A DNA stretch of 64,000 bases from Paragemmobacter ruber (GCF_009908315.1 NZ_JAAATW010000003.1:434001-498000), one strand, 5' to 3'. Shown: positions 20,634 through 31,022, counted from the first letter of the stretch. Notes: generated from the letters alone by a model not told the origin. Numbers and translations are program-made.

Positions 20634-20740
20634 CTTCAGCTTGGCCCAAATACCCAAATCCGCGGCCGCCCCCCTCCCCCGGGTCGCCTCACGGCGCCCT
20701 CCCCTCCCCCGCAGGCGGGGGAGGGGCCGGGGGTGGGGGG
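20634..20740. repeat. Intergenic repeat copy A with GC-rich hairpin
   Basis: CTTCAGCTTGG at 20634 leads into AAATACCC (to 20655). About 45 bases later CCCCTCCCCCGC (20701-20712) and GCGGGGGAGGGG (20715-20726) form a perfect 12-base stem with a 2-base loop, then GGGGGTGGGGGG. It lies between convergent genes and may end both transcripts. Confidence 0.75.
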
Positions 20741-20771
20741 GCCTGTCGAAGAGTGACCCCGCCCGAAAGGA

Positions 20772-22238
20772 TCAGTCCTTCCGCCCTTCCTTGTGCTTGC
20801 GCAGGCGCGACGGCGTGTGGAACTTGCGGTCCTTGAACGGGTTCCGCTCCGATTGCGACCGGAACATGATGCGGATCGGCACGCCCGGCATCTCGAAATG
20901 GTCGCGCAGACCGTTCACCAGATAACGCTTGTAACTTTCGGGCATCTCGTCGGGCCGCGAACACATCACCACAAATCCCGGCGGCCGCGCCTTCACCTGC
21001 GTCATGTAGCGCAGCTTGATCCGGTGCCCGCCGGGGGCGGGCGGCGGATGCGCCTCGGTCATCGCGCCCAGCCAGCTGTTCAGCCGCGCCGTGGTGATCC
21101 GCTTGTTCCAGATGTCATGCGCCCGCACGATCGCATCATGCAGCCGGTCCAGCCCCCGCCCCGTCTTGGCCGATACCGTCACCAAGGGCGCGCCGCGCAA
21201 CTGCGGCAGAAGCCGCTCGAACATCTCCTTAAGTTCGGCCAGCTTTTCCTGCTTCTCGTCTTCCAGATCCCATTTGTTGACGGCCACCACTACGGCGCGC
21301 CCCTCGCTTTCGGCGTAATCCGCAATCCGTAGATCCTGCACCTCGAACGGGATCTCCACGTCCAGAAGCACCACCACCACCTCGGCAAAGCGCACCGCCC
21401 GCAGGCCATCGGCCACCGACAGCTTTTCCAGCTTCTCGGTCACCCGCGCCTTCTTGCGCATCCCCGCCGTGTCGAAAATGCGGATCGGCGTGCCCTGCCA
21501 GTCGGACCGCACGGAAATCGCATCCCGCGTGATCCCCGCCTCCGGCCCCGTCAACAGACGGTCCTCGCCGATGATCTTGTTGATCAGCGTGGATTTGCCC
21601 GCATTGGGGCGCCCGATCACCGCGATCTGCAAAGGCTTTTTCGCCGTCGGGCGATGGGCCACGGGATCGACATCCTCATCCCCAAGCTCTTCGGCGATGT
21701 CCACCTCTGTCTCGGGCGTGTTCGCCGCCTCGCGCGCGGCAAATTCCTCGCGGAAAGGCAGCAGGATGCGGTAGAGGTCATCCATCCCCTCGCCATGCTC
21801 GGCCGACAACCGCACGGGTTCGCCAAGGCCAAGGCTCCACGCCTCAAGCGCGCCACTGTCACCCGCCGACCCTTCGGCCTTGTTCACCCCGAGGATCACG
21901 CGCGCATTCTTCTTGCGCAGGATATCGGCAAAGACCTCGTCGCTGGGCATCACCCCCATCCGCCCGTCGATCAGGAACAGGCAGACATCGGCCATCTCCA
22001 CCGCGCGCTCGGTCAGCCGCCGCATCCGGCCCTGCAGGCTGTCATCCGTCACCTCTTCCAGCCCCGCCGTGTCGATCACGGTGAAGCGCAGGTCGAACAG
22101 CCGCGCATCCCCCTCGCGCAGGTCGCGCGTCACGCCGGGCTGGTCATCGACCAGCGCCAGCTTCTTGCCGACCAGACGGTTGAACAGCGTGGATTTGCCC
22201 ACATTGGGGCGACCCACGATCGCAAGGGTGAAGCTCAT
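20772..22238 (-). CDS. der: GTPase Der (EngA)
   Basis: 488 residues with two tandem GTPase domains, each with its own P-loop (GRPNVGKST near residue 9 and GRPNAGKST near 210), plus NKAE and NKWD specificity motifs and a C-terminal KH-like domain. Der helps assemble the 50S ribosomal subunit. It is third in an operon with the YfgM-like protein and BamB, the same order as in E. coli, which supports both neighbouring calls. Confidence 0.96.
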   Translation of the reverse strand: MSFTLAIVGRPNVGKSTLFNRLVGKKLALVDDQPGVTRDLREGDARLFDLRFTVIDTAGLEEVTDDSLQGRMRRLTERAVEMADVCLFLIDGRMGVMPSDEVFADILRKKNARVILGVNKAEGSAGDSGALEAWSLGLGEPVRLSAEHGEGMDDLYRILLPFREEFAAREAANTPETEVDIAEELGDEDVDPVAHRPTAKKPLQIAVIGRPNAGKSTLINKIIGEDRLLTGPEAGITRDAISVRSDWQGTPIRIFDTAGMRKKARVTEKLEKLSVADGLRAVRFAEVVVVLLDVEIPFEVQDLRIADYAESEGRAVVVAVNKWDLEDEKQEKLAELKEMFERLLPQLRGAPLVTVSAKTGRGLDRLHDAIVRAHDIWNKRITTARLNSWLGAMTEAHPPPAPGGHRIKLRYMTQVKARPPGFVVMCSRPDEMPESYKRYLVNGLRDHFEMPGVPIRIMFRSQSERNPFKDRKFHTPSRLRKHKEGRKD

Positions 22239-22286
22239 CTTCCACTCCGGACTTCGGAAAGAGGCACCCCTTACACGGGGATGCCG

Positions 22287-23636
22287 TCAACGGAAAGCGT
22301 GAAGTTGCCCGTTGGCGCTGACGACATAGAGCATCCCGCCCGCCAGCGCCGGCGGCGCCGAGGCCCCGCCCGGGATCTCTGCCCCGCCCACAAGCGTGCC
22401 GTCCACCGGGTTGAACAGCCGCAGCTGCCCGTCGCCCGACACCACCGCCAGCCGCCCGCCCGCGAGGACCGGCCCGAAATGCGGCACGATGGACACCTGA
22501 CGCTTGGGCTTTTCCTCGGTGAAATAGGGCATGTCGACCGCCCAGATCAGCGCGCCCGTCTCGGCATCCAGCCGCACCAGACGGTTCTCGTCATTCACCA
22601 CGAAGACCGATCCGCCCACCACCAGCGGCGGGTTCAGCGCCCCTTCCACCGCAGTCCAGATCCGGTCACCCGATGAGGTATCCACCGCCGCCGTCCGGCC
22701 CGAGGCCGTGCCGACAAAGGTCCGATCCCCGATCACCACGGCATCGCCCGTGATGTCGGTCACGCCCGCATAGGCGCGCCCCACGCGCTGGCCCGTCACC
22801 GGGGCCTGCCAGACCTGCACGCCCGATACCTTCAGCGCCGCCGTGATCGACCCGTTGGCAAAGGGGAACAGCACCACATTCTCGCCCACCGACGGGCCCG
22901 AGGCGCCGACCATCCCGGTCGTCCCCGCCGCGCCCGGCACGGTCCAGCGCACGCGCCCGGTATCCGCCGCGATGGCCCAGCCCGAACCGTCACGCCCCGA
23001 CACAAAGACAGTGCCACCCGCCAGCGTGGGCGCGCCCGTCACCGGGCTGTCCAGCCGCTGACGCCAGACGATGCCGCCGCTTGCCGCGTCCATCGCCACC
23101 AATTCGCCATAGGCCGTCGCGGCATAAACGCGGCCACCGCCCGCCGCCAGCCCGCCGCCCGACACGCCGCCATCCCGGTCGAACTCGGCCGTCAGATCCG
23201 CGCGCCACAGCGCCGCGCCATTCGTGCCGGTCGCCTGCACCACCGCCGCCGCATCCATCGTGTAGATGCGCCCATCGGCCACCACAGGGGCCGCGCTCAC
23301 CCGGTTCCTGCGGCTGTTGCCCTCGCCGATCGTGGCAGTCCAGACACGCGCCGGGGCCGCCGACAAGGCGCCATGCGGCTGCACATGGTTGGCCGCGCCG
23401 CCGCGCTGGCCCCATTCGGCATTGGTCACCGCGCCGGGCAGCGAAATCGGGGCCGACTGGTTTTCCGGGCGCAGGGGCGGCGCCACCGGCGCAGGCTGGC
23501 CCTCCACCGGGATCGATGCCTCCAGATCGGCCCGCACCGGGAACCGTTCGCCCGGCAGGATCAGTTCCCGTTCGCAGCCGGCAAGGGCCGTCGCCATAGC
23601 GAGCCCCGAGATCGTAACCCAAAACCTGCGTTTCAC
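22287..23636 (-). CDS. bamB: Outer membrane assembly lipoprotein BamB
   Basis: 449 residues from GTG 23636; upstream codons are arginine-rich with no similarity. A lipoprotein signal peptide is clear (VKRRFW, hydrophobic core, lipobox LAGC with C21). The rest is a PQQ-type eight-bladed beta-propeller with repeated G-x-hydrophobic-W ends (GAALWRADL, GGIVWRQRL, GRVRWTVPG, GALIWAVDM). BamB is a BAM complex lipoprotein that assists outer-membrane protein folding. Alternative GTG/ATG starts exist, but the lipobox distance supports this one. Confidence 0.88.
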   Translation of the reverse strand: MKRRFWVTISGLAMATALAGCERELILPGERFPVRADLEASIPVEGQPAPVAPPLRPENQSAPISLPGAVTNAEWGQRGGAANHVQPHGALSAAPARVWTATIGEGNSRRNRVSAAPVVADGRIYTMDAAAVVQATGTNGAALWRADLTAEFDRDGGVSGGGLAAGGGRVYAATAYGELVAMDAASGGIVWRQRLDSPVTGAPTLAGGTVFVSGRDGSGWAIAADTGRVRWTVPGAAGTTGMVGASGPSVGENVVLFPFANGSITAALKVSGVQVWQAPVTGQRVGRAYAGVTDITGDAVVIGDRTFVGTASGRTAAVDTSSGDRIWTAVEGALNPPLVVGGSVFVVNDENRLVRLDAETGALIWAVDMPYFTEEKPKRQVSIVPHFGPVLAGGRLAVVSGDGQLRLFNPVDGTLVGGAEIPGGASAPPALAGGMLYVVSANGQLHAFR

Positions 23637-23706
23637 CGTCCCGGCCCCCGTGTTGCCTTGCGTCCGTCTGTCACCGGGGCCACGCGGCCCCGCCGTCCTG
23701 CCTGCG

Positions 23707-24396
23707 TCAGCCCGCATCATCCGCCGCCGCCTCCGGCGCCGGGGCGGCCTCCGCCGCCGCCGGATCGCCGCCAAGGGCCACGATCATCTCCTGCGCGCGC
23801 GACCGCACGCCGCCCGGCGCCTCCTGATCGCTGATCAGCGCCGTCAGCGCCGTGATCGCCTCGGCATCACGCCCCTCTTCCACCAGAAGATAGGCCAACT
23901 GTTCCAGCGCCATCGTGCGGTAGGGCCGCCCCGGCGCGGCGATGGGGTCCAGCGCCGCCCGCCGCTCGGCCAAGGGCAGATCCGCCCCCGCCACGACCAC
24001 GCGCCGCAGCACGGCCAGATCACGATAGCTGGGCGGCTGGCTCTCATCCGCCGCAAGCGCCTCCAGCGCGGTCAGCGTCGCCGCCCGGTCGCCCACCGGG
24101 TCTGATGCGAGCAGCAGTCGCAACACCGCCGCCTGTTCGCCATCCGCGGGGATCGTGCCAAGCGCGGCCACACGCTCTGCCGGCGCGCCAAGGTCCAGCG
24201 CATCCAGCACCGCATCGCCAAAAGCCTCGGCCTTGGCCGTGGCCTGCGCGCGCTGCCATTCCGTCCAGCCCGCACCGCCCACGATGCCCAGCACCACGAC
24301 CAGACCGATCCAGCCATATTTGCGGAACAGCGCAAACAGCCGGTCGCGGCGGACCTCCTCGGTCACCTCATCAATGAAGCTGTCAGGATTGCTCAC
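23707..24396 (-). CDS. YfgM-like single-pass tetratricopeptide protein
   Basis: 229 residues. A cytoplasmic N-terminus (MSNPDSFIDEVTEEVRRDRLF) is followed by one helix (about 29-46, GWIGLVVVLGIVGGAGW) and a periplasmic part with weak TPR-like repeats and an alanine-rich tail. The TPR_21/YfgM family fits, and YfgM in E. coli is a SecYEG-associated chaperone-like protein encoded just before bamB and der. That order is kept here, 70 bases before bamB. Confidence 0.8.
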   Translation of the reverse strand: MSNPDSFIDEVTEEVRRDRLFALFRKYGWIGLVVVLGIVGGAGWTEWQRAQATAKAEAFGDAVLDALDLGAPAERVAALGTIPADGEQAAVLRLLLASDPVGDRAATLTALEALAADESQPPSYRDLAVLRRVVVAGADLPLAERRAALDPIAAPGRPYRTMALEQLAYLLVEEGRDAEAITALTALISDQEAPGGVRSRAQEMIVALGGDPAAAEAAPAPEAAADDAG

Positions 24397-24586
24397 GCGC
24401 CTCTCCAGTCCTTTTCCCCCGTCTTACACGCAAGCGGGAACCCTTGCCAAGCCCTGCCCCCATCCAGCCGCCCCCCTGCGCGACATCCGCCCGCCTGCCC
24501 CGGCAACACCGCCAAGCGGTCAAAATTTCTCCACATCGGCCGCGCAGCCTGTCATTGTGTGAATGTAACCAGTAGCGGATCGTGAC

Positions 24587-25867
24587 ATGGGTATCGAGTT
24601 TATGATGTGGCCGCTCCTCATGCTGGGGCTTGTGGCCTATGATCTCGTATCCGGCGAGGATGACCCCGATCCCGTGGCGCCCGATGGCCCCGATGACGAC
24701 TACCTCCCCACCACCGATACCGCAGGCGCGAAAAGCGAAACCGGCGATCCCGATGCGGCCGCGCTCTTTGATCAGGCCGACTACACCGACACCCGCAGCG
24801 GCAGCGCGGGCGATGACACGCTCACCGCCGCCGATGGGGAAACCGATCTCGCCTTCTTCGGTGGGGCCGGCAATGATGCCGTCGCCGGATCGGGCGATGA
24901 CGACTGGGCCGAAGGCGGCAGCGGCGATGACGGCCTCGCGCTTGGCGATGGCGATGATTTCGCCTTTGGCGGCACCGGGCGTGACACGATCGCGGGCGGG
25001 ACGGGTGCCGATTTCCTGCATGGCGGGCTGGATGAGGATGGCCTGACCGGCGGCACCGGCGCCGACAGCCTGCATGGCGGCGCTGGCAATGACGGTCTCG
25101 CCGCCGAGGCGGGCGATGATTTCGCCTATGGTGGCAGCGGCAATGACAGCCTTGACGGCGGCAGCGACAATGACAGCCTCTTCGGCGGCACGGGCAACGA
25201 CAGCCTGACCGGCGGCGATGGCAATGACGGCATGGCCGGGGATGCAGGGGATGATTTCCTGACCGGCGGCAGCGGAAATGACACCGCAACAGGCGGCGAC
25301 GGGGCCGATACCGTTCAGGGCGAGGATGGCAATGACCTGCTCCTCGGCCTTGATGGCGATGACACCGTACTCGGCGGCGCGGGCAATGACACCGTCTCGG
25401 GCGGCAATGACGATGACGTGGTCGATGGCGGCGTCGGCAACGATTCCCTCCTGGGCAACGCGGGCGAAGACACGCTCGATGGCGGTCAGGGCAATGACAC
25501 GCTGACCGGCGATGGCGGGCAGGATATTCTGTCCGGCGCCGAAGGCGATGACAGCCTCTCCGGCGGGGATGAGGACGACATCCTGATCGGCGGCACCGGC
25601 AATGACACGCTGACAGGCGGCACGGGCGCGGATGATTTCATCGTTGAAACGGCGGGCAGCCCCGAAGGCGTGACCACCGTCACCGATTATGCCACGGGCG
25701 ACCGGCTGGTGGTGGAATGGACCGGCACCACCCCGCCCGAGGTCACCGTGACGCGTGATACGGACACCAACCGCTCCACCATCCTTGTCGATGGCGTGGT
25801 GGCGGCGTTGGTGCAGGGCAATGCCACATTGACCGCCGATCAGATCACCCTCACCCGGGTGACGTGA
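24587..25867 (+). CDS. Membrane-anchored RTX-repeat (calcium-binding) protein
   Basis: 426 residues. The N-terminus has one short hydrophobic helix (about 3-21, [19 protein letters not shown]) and no cleavable signal, then an acidic linker (about 22-65). From about 66 to 345 come many GGxGxDxLx nonapeptides that form calcium-binding beta-rolls. A final domain of about 80 residues ends [14 protein letters not shown]...[13 protein letters not shown] proteins are normally exported by type I systems, and none lies nearby; this one instead looks anchored at the N-terminus. Function unknown. It is divergent from the YfgM-like gene. Confidence 0.8.
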   Translation: MGIEFMMWPLLMLGLVAYDLVSGEDDPDPVAPDGPDDDYLPTTDTAGAKSETGDPDAAALFDQADYTDTRSGSAGDDTLTAADGETDLAFFGGAGNDAVAGSGDDDWAEGGSGDDGLALGDGDDFAFGGTGRDTIAGGTGADFLHGGLDEDGLTGGTGADSLHGGAGNDGLAAEAGDDFAYGGSGNDSLDGGSDNDSLFGGTGNDSLTGGDGNDGMAGDAGDDFLTGGSGNDTATGGDGADTVQGEDGNDLLLGLDGDDTVLGGAGNDTVSGGNDDDVVDGGVGNDSLLGNAGEDTLDGGQGNDTLTGDGGQDILSGAEGDDSLSGGDEDDILIGGTGNDTLTGGTGADDFIVETAGSPEGVTTVTDYATGDRLVVEWTGTTPPEVTVTRDTDTNRSTILVDGVVAALVQGNATLTADQITLTRVT

Positions 25868-25878
25868 CGCAAGCCCGC

Positions 25879-27717
25879 CTATTCCGCCGCCAGCGGCTCG
25901 TCCTCTTCTGCCGATTGCCGGGCCCACATAGCGGCATAGCGCCCGCCCCGCGCCAGCAGGTCGTCATGCGTGCCACGCTCGACGATCTCGCCCGCTTCCA
26001 GCACGACGATCTGATCGGCATCCGCGATGGTCGACAGGCGGTGCGCGATGGTGATCACCGTCCGGCCCTGCCCCATCTCGCGCAGGCTGTCCTGAATGTC
26101 CCGCTCGGTCTGGGTGTCCAGCGCGCTGGTCGCCTCGTCCAGAATCAGGATCGGCGGGTTCTTGAGCAGCGTGCGCGCAATGCCCACCCGCTGCTTCTCA
26201 CCCCCCGAAAGCTTCAGCCCCCGCTCCCCCACCGTGGTATCATAGCCATCGGGCAGCGACATGATGAAATCGTGGATCTTCGCCGCCCGTGCCGCCGCCA
26301 CGATCTCATCCTGCGTGGCATCGGCCCGCCCATAGGCGATGTTGTAGCGCACCGTATCGTTGAACAGCACCGTATCCTGCGGCACCACCCCGATCTGCGC
26401 ATGGATCGACCCTTGGGTGACATCCCGCAGATCCTGCCCGTCAATGCGGATCGCACCGCCATTCACGTCATAAAAGCGGAACATCAGCCGCCCGATGGTG
26501 GATTTGCCCGATCCCGAAGGCCCGACCAGCGCCACCTTGTGGCCCGCAGGCACCGTCAGGCTGATCCCTTTCAGGATGGGCCGCGCGGCATCATAGCCGA
26601 ACTCCACCTGGTCGAAGGCCACCGTCCCGCCCTGCACCACCAGCGCGGGCGCGCCCGGCTTGTCCACCACCTCTGCCGGCTGCCCCAGCAGCCCGAACAT
26701 CTCGCCCATATCCACCAGCGCCTGCCGGATCTCGCGATACACCGTGCCGAGAAAGTTCAAAGGCATGGTGATCTGGATCATGTAGGCGTTCACCATCACG
26801 AAATCGCCCACCGTCAGCGTCCCCCGCTGCACCCCCATCGCCGCCATCGACATCACGATCACCAGCCCGGTGGTGATCAGGAAAGCCTGACCTGCGTTCA
26901 GGAACGAAAGGCTCTGCCCCGTCTTGACCGCCGCCACCTCATAGTGCTGCATCGCCCGGTCATAGCGCGCGGCCTCGCGCCCCTCGGCGTTGAAATACTT
27001 CACCGTCTCATAGTTCAGCAGGCTGTCGATGGCCTTCTGGTTGGCATCGGTGTCCTGATCGTTCATCTCGCGGCGCAGCTTCACCCGCCACTCGGTCACC
27101 TTGAAGGTGAACGCCACATAGAGCGAGATCACGATCACCACGACCGCCATGTAGGAAAAACCGAACAGCACGGCAAAGATCACCGCCACCATCAGCAGTT
27201 CCAGAAGCAGCGGCCCGATCGAGAACAGCATGAAGCGCAGCAGGAAATCCACGCCCTTCACGCCCCGCTCGATGATGCGGCTCAATCCGCCCGTCTTGCG
27301 CGTGATGTGATAGCGCAGCGACAGGCGGTGGATATGGGTGAACGTCTCCAGCGCCAGCTTGCGCAAGGCCCGCTGCCCCACGCGGACAAAGATCACGTCG
27401 CGCAATTCCTGAAACGCCACCGTTCCCAGACGCGCCACGCCATAGGCCACGGTCAGCCCCACCGCCGTCAGGCCCAGAAGCGTGCCCGTATCCGGCGCCT
27501 CGCCCGCCAGCGCATCCACCGCGCCCTTGTACAGAAACGGGGTGGAGACGGACACGATCTTCGCCGCCACCAGCATCAGGAACGCCCCGACCACCCGGCG
27601 CTTCACCCATCCCTCGCCCGCAGGCCAGAGATAGGGCAACACCCGGCGAATGGTCACCCAGCCGCTGGCCGCACGGTCCTGCGGGATGTCTTGGCTCGTG
27701 GCAGTGCTCTTGCGCAT
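25879..27717 (-). CDS. Atm1-type ABC exporter (ATP-binding/permease half-transporter)
   Basis: 612 residues. Six membrane helices occupy about 40-330, with the Atm1/ABCB7 family block LNYETVKYFNAEGREAARYD. The ATPase domain follows: Walker A GPSGSGKST, signature LSGGEKQRVGIART, Walker B ILILDEATSALD. It works as a homodimer; bacterial Atm1 exports glutathione derivatives and metal-glutathione complexes. AAAGGGA precedes the ATG. A single gene, convergent with the RTX gene across only 11 bases. Confidence 0.92.
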   Translation of the reverse strand: MRKSTATSQDIPQDRAASGWVTIRRVLPYLWPAGEGWVKRRVVGAFLMLVAAKIVSVSTPFLYKGAVDALAGEAPDTGTLLGLTAVGLTVAYGVARLGTVAFQELRDVIFVRVGQRALRKLALETFTHIHRLSLRYHITRKTGGLSRIIERGVKGVDFLLRFMLFSIGPLLLELLMVAVIFAVLFGFSYMAVVVIVISLYVAFTFKVTEWRVKLRREMNDQDTDANQKAIDSLLNYETVKYFNAEGREAARYDRAMQHYEVAAVKTGQSLSFLNAGQAFLITTGLVIVMSMAAMGVQRGTLTVGDFVMVNAYMIQITMPLNFLGTVYREIRQALVDMGEMFGLLGQPAEVVDKPGAPALVVQGGTVAFDQVEFGYDAARPILKGISLTVPAGHKVALVGPSGSGKSTIGRLMFRFYDVNGGAIRIDGQDLRDVTQGSIHAQIGVVPQDTVLFNDTVRYNIAYGRADATQDEIVAAARAAKIHDFIMSLPDGYDTTVGERGLKLSGGEKQRVGIARTLLKNPPILILDEATSALDTQTERDIQDSLREMGQGRTVITIAHRLSTIADADQIVVLEAGEIVERGTHDDLLARGGRYAAMWARQSAEEDEPLAAE

Positions 27718-27807
27718 GTCAGGGTCCCTTTCGCACCCTGCTTACGCAGCTTCACGCCAAAGCACCAGCACCCCGGACGCAGGCCCATTTGTGCATCCCT
27801 GCAAAGG

Positions 27808-29289
27808 TCACTCCGCCTCGGGGATGGCAAAGACCTGCCCGGGATAGATCAGGTCAGGATCGCGGATCTGGTCACGGTTGGCCTCGAACACCTGCACATA
27901 GCGCACCCCCGCGCCCAGCTGCTCCGTCGCGATCTGCCACAGGGTAAAGCCCGGCTGCACCGTCACCGACACAGGCCCGGGCGGCGCAGCAGCGGCCCCT
28001 GCATCCACCGCTGCCTCCGCATCTCCATCCACGGCGGTATCCACGCCCGTATCGGCCATGGCGCCCTCCGCGGCGCCTCCGGCCTCCGGCGCAGGCACCC
28101 CCGCTCCCGTCTCTCCGCCCGTTTCACCGTCCGCCGCCGCTGCGGCCAGCGCTTCCACCGTCTCGCGCTGGAAGGGCGTCTCGAACCGGCTCGTCACGGC
28201 GCCCGCCGCATCCACCTGATCGGCGCGCAGCGTATAGCGCCCCGGCGCCACCTCGGGCAGTGTCACCGCCCAATCCCCCGCGCCCGAAATCGCCGCCTCG
28301 GCTACCGCCGCATTGTCCAGGTAGAGACGCACCACCCGCTCGGGCGTGCCACGCCCGGCCAGTTGCACCGCACCCTCGGGCGTATAGGTGATCGTGTCGA
28401 TGGTCACATTCGCCACAAGCTCGGGCGGCAGGTCGCTGGCCGATTGCAACACCCGCGCCCCCTCCTCCGTCACCAAAAGCGCGGCCGGCGCCTCGGCCAC
28501 CTGTGCCGGTTCCGCTGCAGCCGTCTCTGTCTCTGTCGCCGCCGTTCCGGCCACCGCGACCGGCGCCACCGTCGGCGCGATCACAACCGTGCCTTCGGCG
28601 GGAACCTCCGTCCCGTCCGGCATCTCCATCACCAAAGACAGCACGCGCGGCGCCGGGCTTGGGGCAAGGTTGAACATGGCCACGAAATTGCCCTGCCCAT
28701 CGGCAGGCATCGCCACGATCTCCTGCCCCGTCACGCGCAGCGACAGCGCCGCCCTCGGTGCCGCCGACCCGGCCACCAGCGCCGATCCGTCCTGCTCCAC
28801 CCGCACCAGATCAAGCTTTGGCGCCTCCACTTGCACCGCGGGCGGCTGCTCAGCCGCCGCCGCGGCCTCGCTGCCCGCCCGATCCTCCGTTGCCACTGCC
28901 TCAGGCGCGGGTTCTGCGGGCGCAGGTTCTGCGGTCGCCACTTCTTCGGGCGCCACTTCTACGGGTGCCGATTCATCGGCAGCAGGTTCCGCAGTCGTTG
29001 AACCTGTCGCCTCAGGCGCGGCAGGCACCGCCTCCGCAACCGAATCCGCCTCAGGCGCGGCCCCAGGCTCCACCGCGCCCTCCACCGCCGCTTCAGGCGC
29101 CGCTTCAGGCGCCGCCTCCGCCGTCGCCGCACCCTCCGGCGCGGGCGCGGCTTCTGCCGCGACCGGCGCCTCGGGCGCCTCCGGACGGCTCACCGTCCAG
29201 GCCCCGTAAAACAGCGCCGCAATCACCGCCGCCACGCTGCCCATCACGCCGCCGCGCTGCGCCACCGACATCTCTGCCCAAGGCTTCAT
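27808..29289 (-). CDS. LysM-domain envelope protein with long Ala/Glu/Pro-rich region
   Basis: 493 residues. One N-terminal helix (about 13-32) anchors it, then a low-complexity region rich in alanine, glutamate and proline (about 35-165), two Ig-like stretches (about 165-370), and a C-terminal LysM (about 440-490: VTVQPGFTLWQIATEQLGAGVRYVQV...IYPGQVFAIP). LysM binds the glycan of peptidoglycan, so the protein probably spans from inner membrane to wall. The low-complexity region is built of short imperfect repeats and may vary between strains. Confidence 0.85.
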   Translation of the reverse strand: MKPWAEMSVAQRGGVMGSVAAVIAALFYGAWTVSRPEAPEAPVAAEAAPAPEGAATAEAAPEAAPEAAVEGAVEPGAAPEADSVAEAVPAAPEATGSTTAEPAADESAPVEVAPEEVATAEPAPAEPAPEAVATEDRAGSEAAAAAEQPPAVQVEAPKLDLVRVEQDGSALVAGSAAPRAALSLRVTGQEIVAMPADGQGNFVAMFNLAPSPAPRVLSLVMEMPDGTEVPAEGTVVIAPTVAPVAVAGTAATETETAAAEPAQVAEAPAALLVTEEGARVLQSASDLPPELVANVTIDTITYTPEGAVQLAGRGTPERVVRLYLDNAAVAEAAISGAGDWAVTLPEVAPGRYTLRADQVDAAGAVTSRFETPFQRETVEALAAAAADGETGGETGAGVPAPEAGGAAEGAMADTGVDTAVDGDAEAAVDAGAAAAPPGPVSVTVQPGFTLWQIATEQLGAGVRYVQVFEANRDQIRDPDLIYPGQVFAIPEAE

Positions 29290-29437
29290 TCCGTATCCCC
29301 ATCTCCCTGCCGGCCGATCCGCGGATTTCTGCCATCCACGCCCGGCCGGGGCCTGTTCTCGGCCCCTTCTTCACCTTAGATAGTGAAGCCCGATAATCCG
29401 GTTTCAGGCAACCACCCAGCCCCAGAAAGCCCGCCGC

Positions 29438-29992
29438 ATGACCCCGCTTCGTTCCGTCTGTGTCTTCTGTGGCTCACGTCCCGGCCTGCGCCCGGCCTAT
29501 GCCGCCGCCGCCCGCGATCTCGGGCAGGCCATCGCCGCCCAAGGCTGGCGCCTTGTCTACGGTGCGGGCGACGTGGGCCTGATGGGCGAAGTGGCGCGCA
29601 CCGCCCAGGGGGCCGGCGCCGCCACCATGGGTGTCATCCCCACCCATCTGATGGCCCGCGAACGCGGCCGCCGCGACCTGTCGCAGCTTGTGATCACCGA
29701 GGATATGCACGAACGCAAGAAGGTGATGTTCATGAACTCCGACGCCATCGTCGTCCTGCCCGGCGGCGCAGGCACGCTGGACGAATTCTTCGAAGTACTG
29801 ACCTGGCGCCAGATCGGCCTGCACCGCAAACCCATCCTCCTGCTCGATACCGATGGCTACTGGCAACCCCTCGTCGGCCTTGCCCGCCACGTCATCGACG
29901 AAGGCTTCGCCGAGGAGACGATGCTCGACTACTTCGCCACCGTCCCCGACGTGCCCGCGCTGGTCGAACGGCTTCGCGCCGCCCTGTCCTGA
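29438..29992 (+). CDS. LOG-family (TIGR00730) nucleotide phosphoribohydrolase
   Basis: 184 residues of Rossmann-like fold. The family signature PGGAGTLDEFFEVLTW (the PGGxGTxxE motif) and CVFCGSRPG at the start are complete. Homologues release free bases from nucleoside 5'-monophosphates, in plants as cytokinin activation. The bacterial role is probably base salvage. Its last 64 bases overlap the 3' end of rarD on the opposite strand. Confidence 0.9.
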   Translation: MTPLRSVCVFCGSRPGLRPAYAAAARDLGQAIAAQGWRLVYGAGDVGLMGEVARTAQGAGAATMGVIPTHLMARERGRRDLSQLVITEDMHERKKVMFMNSDAIVVLPGGAGTLDEFFEVLTWRQIGLHRKPILLLDTDGYWQPLVGLARHVIDEGFAEETMLDYFATVPDVPALVERLRAALS

Positions 29993-30894
29993 CGCCACCC
30001 TTCCAGCGACCAGATCGCCAGCGCCCCCCAGATCAGGGCGAAGGCCCCCTGATGCCAGCCGGTGAAGGCCTCGCCGAACACGGCGACCGCCACCACCGCC
30101 TGCAGGGTCGGGTTAAGGTACTGCACCACCCCCAACGTCGCCAGCCGCACCCGCTGCGCCCCCCAGGAAAACAGGATCAGCGGCCCGCCCGTGATCAGCC
30201 CCGTCACCGGCAGCATCAGCGTCGAAAAGACATCCCGCCCGAACCAGCCCCCTGCGACCACGCCGCCCTGCGCCAAGGCCAGCCACGCCACCGCCAGCGG
30301 CGCCAAAAGCATCACCTCCGACGTCACCGACACCGCCGCCGGGGCCGCCATCTGCTTCTTGATCAGCATGTAGGGCGCAAAGGTCAAAGCCAGCGCCAGC
30401 GCCACATAGGGCGCCACCCCCAGCCCATAGGTCAACAGCGCAACCGCCCCCGCAGCCAGCGCCACCGCCACGGCCTGCGCCCGCGTCAGCCGCTCGCCCA
30501 GCACGACGACACCCAGAAGCACCGTCACAAGGGGAAAGATGTAATATCCAAGGCTCGCCTCCACCGCATGGCCCGCCTGAATGGCCCAGATGAACAGTCC
30601 CCAGTTCACCGCCACGATCCCCGCCGCCAGCCAGACCCGCCCCCGCTGCGGCCCCCGCATCAGCGCAACCGCCGCCCCAAACCGCCCCTGCACCGCCAGA
30701 AGCACACCGAAGAAGACAAAGGTCCACACCGTCCGATGCGCCAGCACCTCCAGCGGCGGCACATGGGCCATCACCTTGTAGTACAGCGTCGCCAGCCCCC
30801 AGATCGTGCAGGCCGCCACGATCGTAAGAATGCCCCTGCCCGCCTCGCTCACCGCCCCATCCCCGCCCCGCGTGCCGCCCCCCGCGCGCGCCAT
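29929..30894 (-). CDS. rarD: EamA-family transporter RarD
   Basis: 321 residues from ATG 30894, preceded by GAGGAAGG; another ATG lies 15 bases upstream. It has ten membrane helices. The RarD type is shown by the start GILTIVAACTIWGLATLYYKVM, the VEVLAHRTVW-like HVPPLEVLAHRTVWT, and the NWGLFIWAIQAGHAVEASLGYYIFPL block. Rar proteins were linked with chloramphenicol sensitivity; the transported compound is unknown. It overlaps the LOG gene tail-to-tail. Confidence 0.88.
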   Translation of the reverse strand: MARAGGGTRGGDGAVSEAGRGILTIVAACTIWGLATLYYKVMAHVPPLEVLAHRTVWTFVFFGVLLAVQGRFGAAVALMRGPQRGRVWLAAGIVAVNWGLFIWAIQAGHAVEASLGYYIFPLVTVLLGVVVLGERLTRAQAVAVALAAGAVALLTYGLGVAPYVALALALTFAPYMLIKKQMAAPAAVSVTSEVMLLAPLAVAWLALAQGGVVAGGWFGRDVFSTLMLPVTGLITGGPLILFSWGAQRVRLATLGVVQYLNPTLQAVVAVAVFGEAFTGWHQGAFALIWGALAIWSLEGWRQDRAARSRSTSAGTSGTVAK

Positions 30895-30938
30895 AGGCCT
30901 TCCTCGCACCGCCCTCCTCCGAAGGAAAGCCGCCCCCC

Positions 30939-31015
30939 CTTCATCTTGGCAAAAAATACCCTCTGGGGGTCCGGGGGGCGAAGCGCCCCCGGGGGTCTGC
31001 CCCCCCCCGCGCCCC
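30939..31015. repeat. Intergenic repeat copy C with GC-rich hairpin
   Basis: CTTCATCTTGG (30939 onward) leads into AAAAAATACC, then CTGGGGGTCC. GGGGGCG (30974-30980) and CGCCCCC (30984-30990) form a hairpin, followed by further G- and C-runs. It lies between rarD and sodB. Confidence 0.75.
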
Positions 31016-31022
31016 CGACAAA

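Noticed and set aside
24587-25867. CRISPR-like periodic sequence in the RTX gene
   Set aside because: The period is that of nonapeptide codons with no spacers; it is protein-coding.
24383-25927. A repetitive alanine/isoleucine/glycine-rich frame antisense to the RTX gene
   Set aside because: The repeats are simply the complement of RTX nonapeptide codons.
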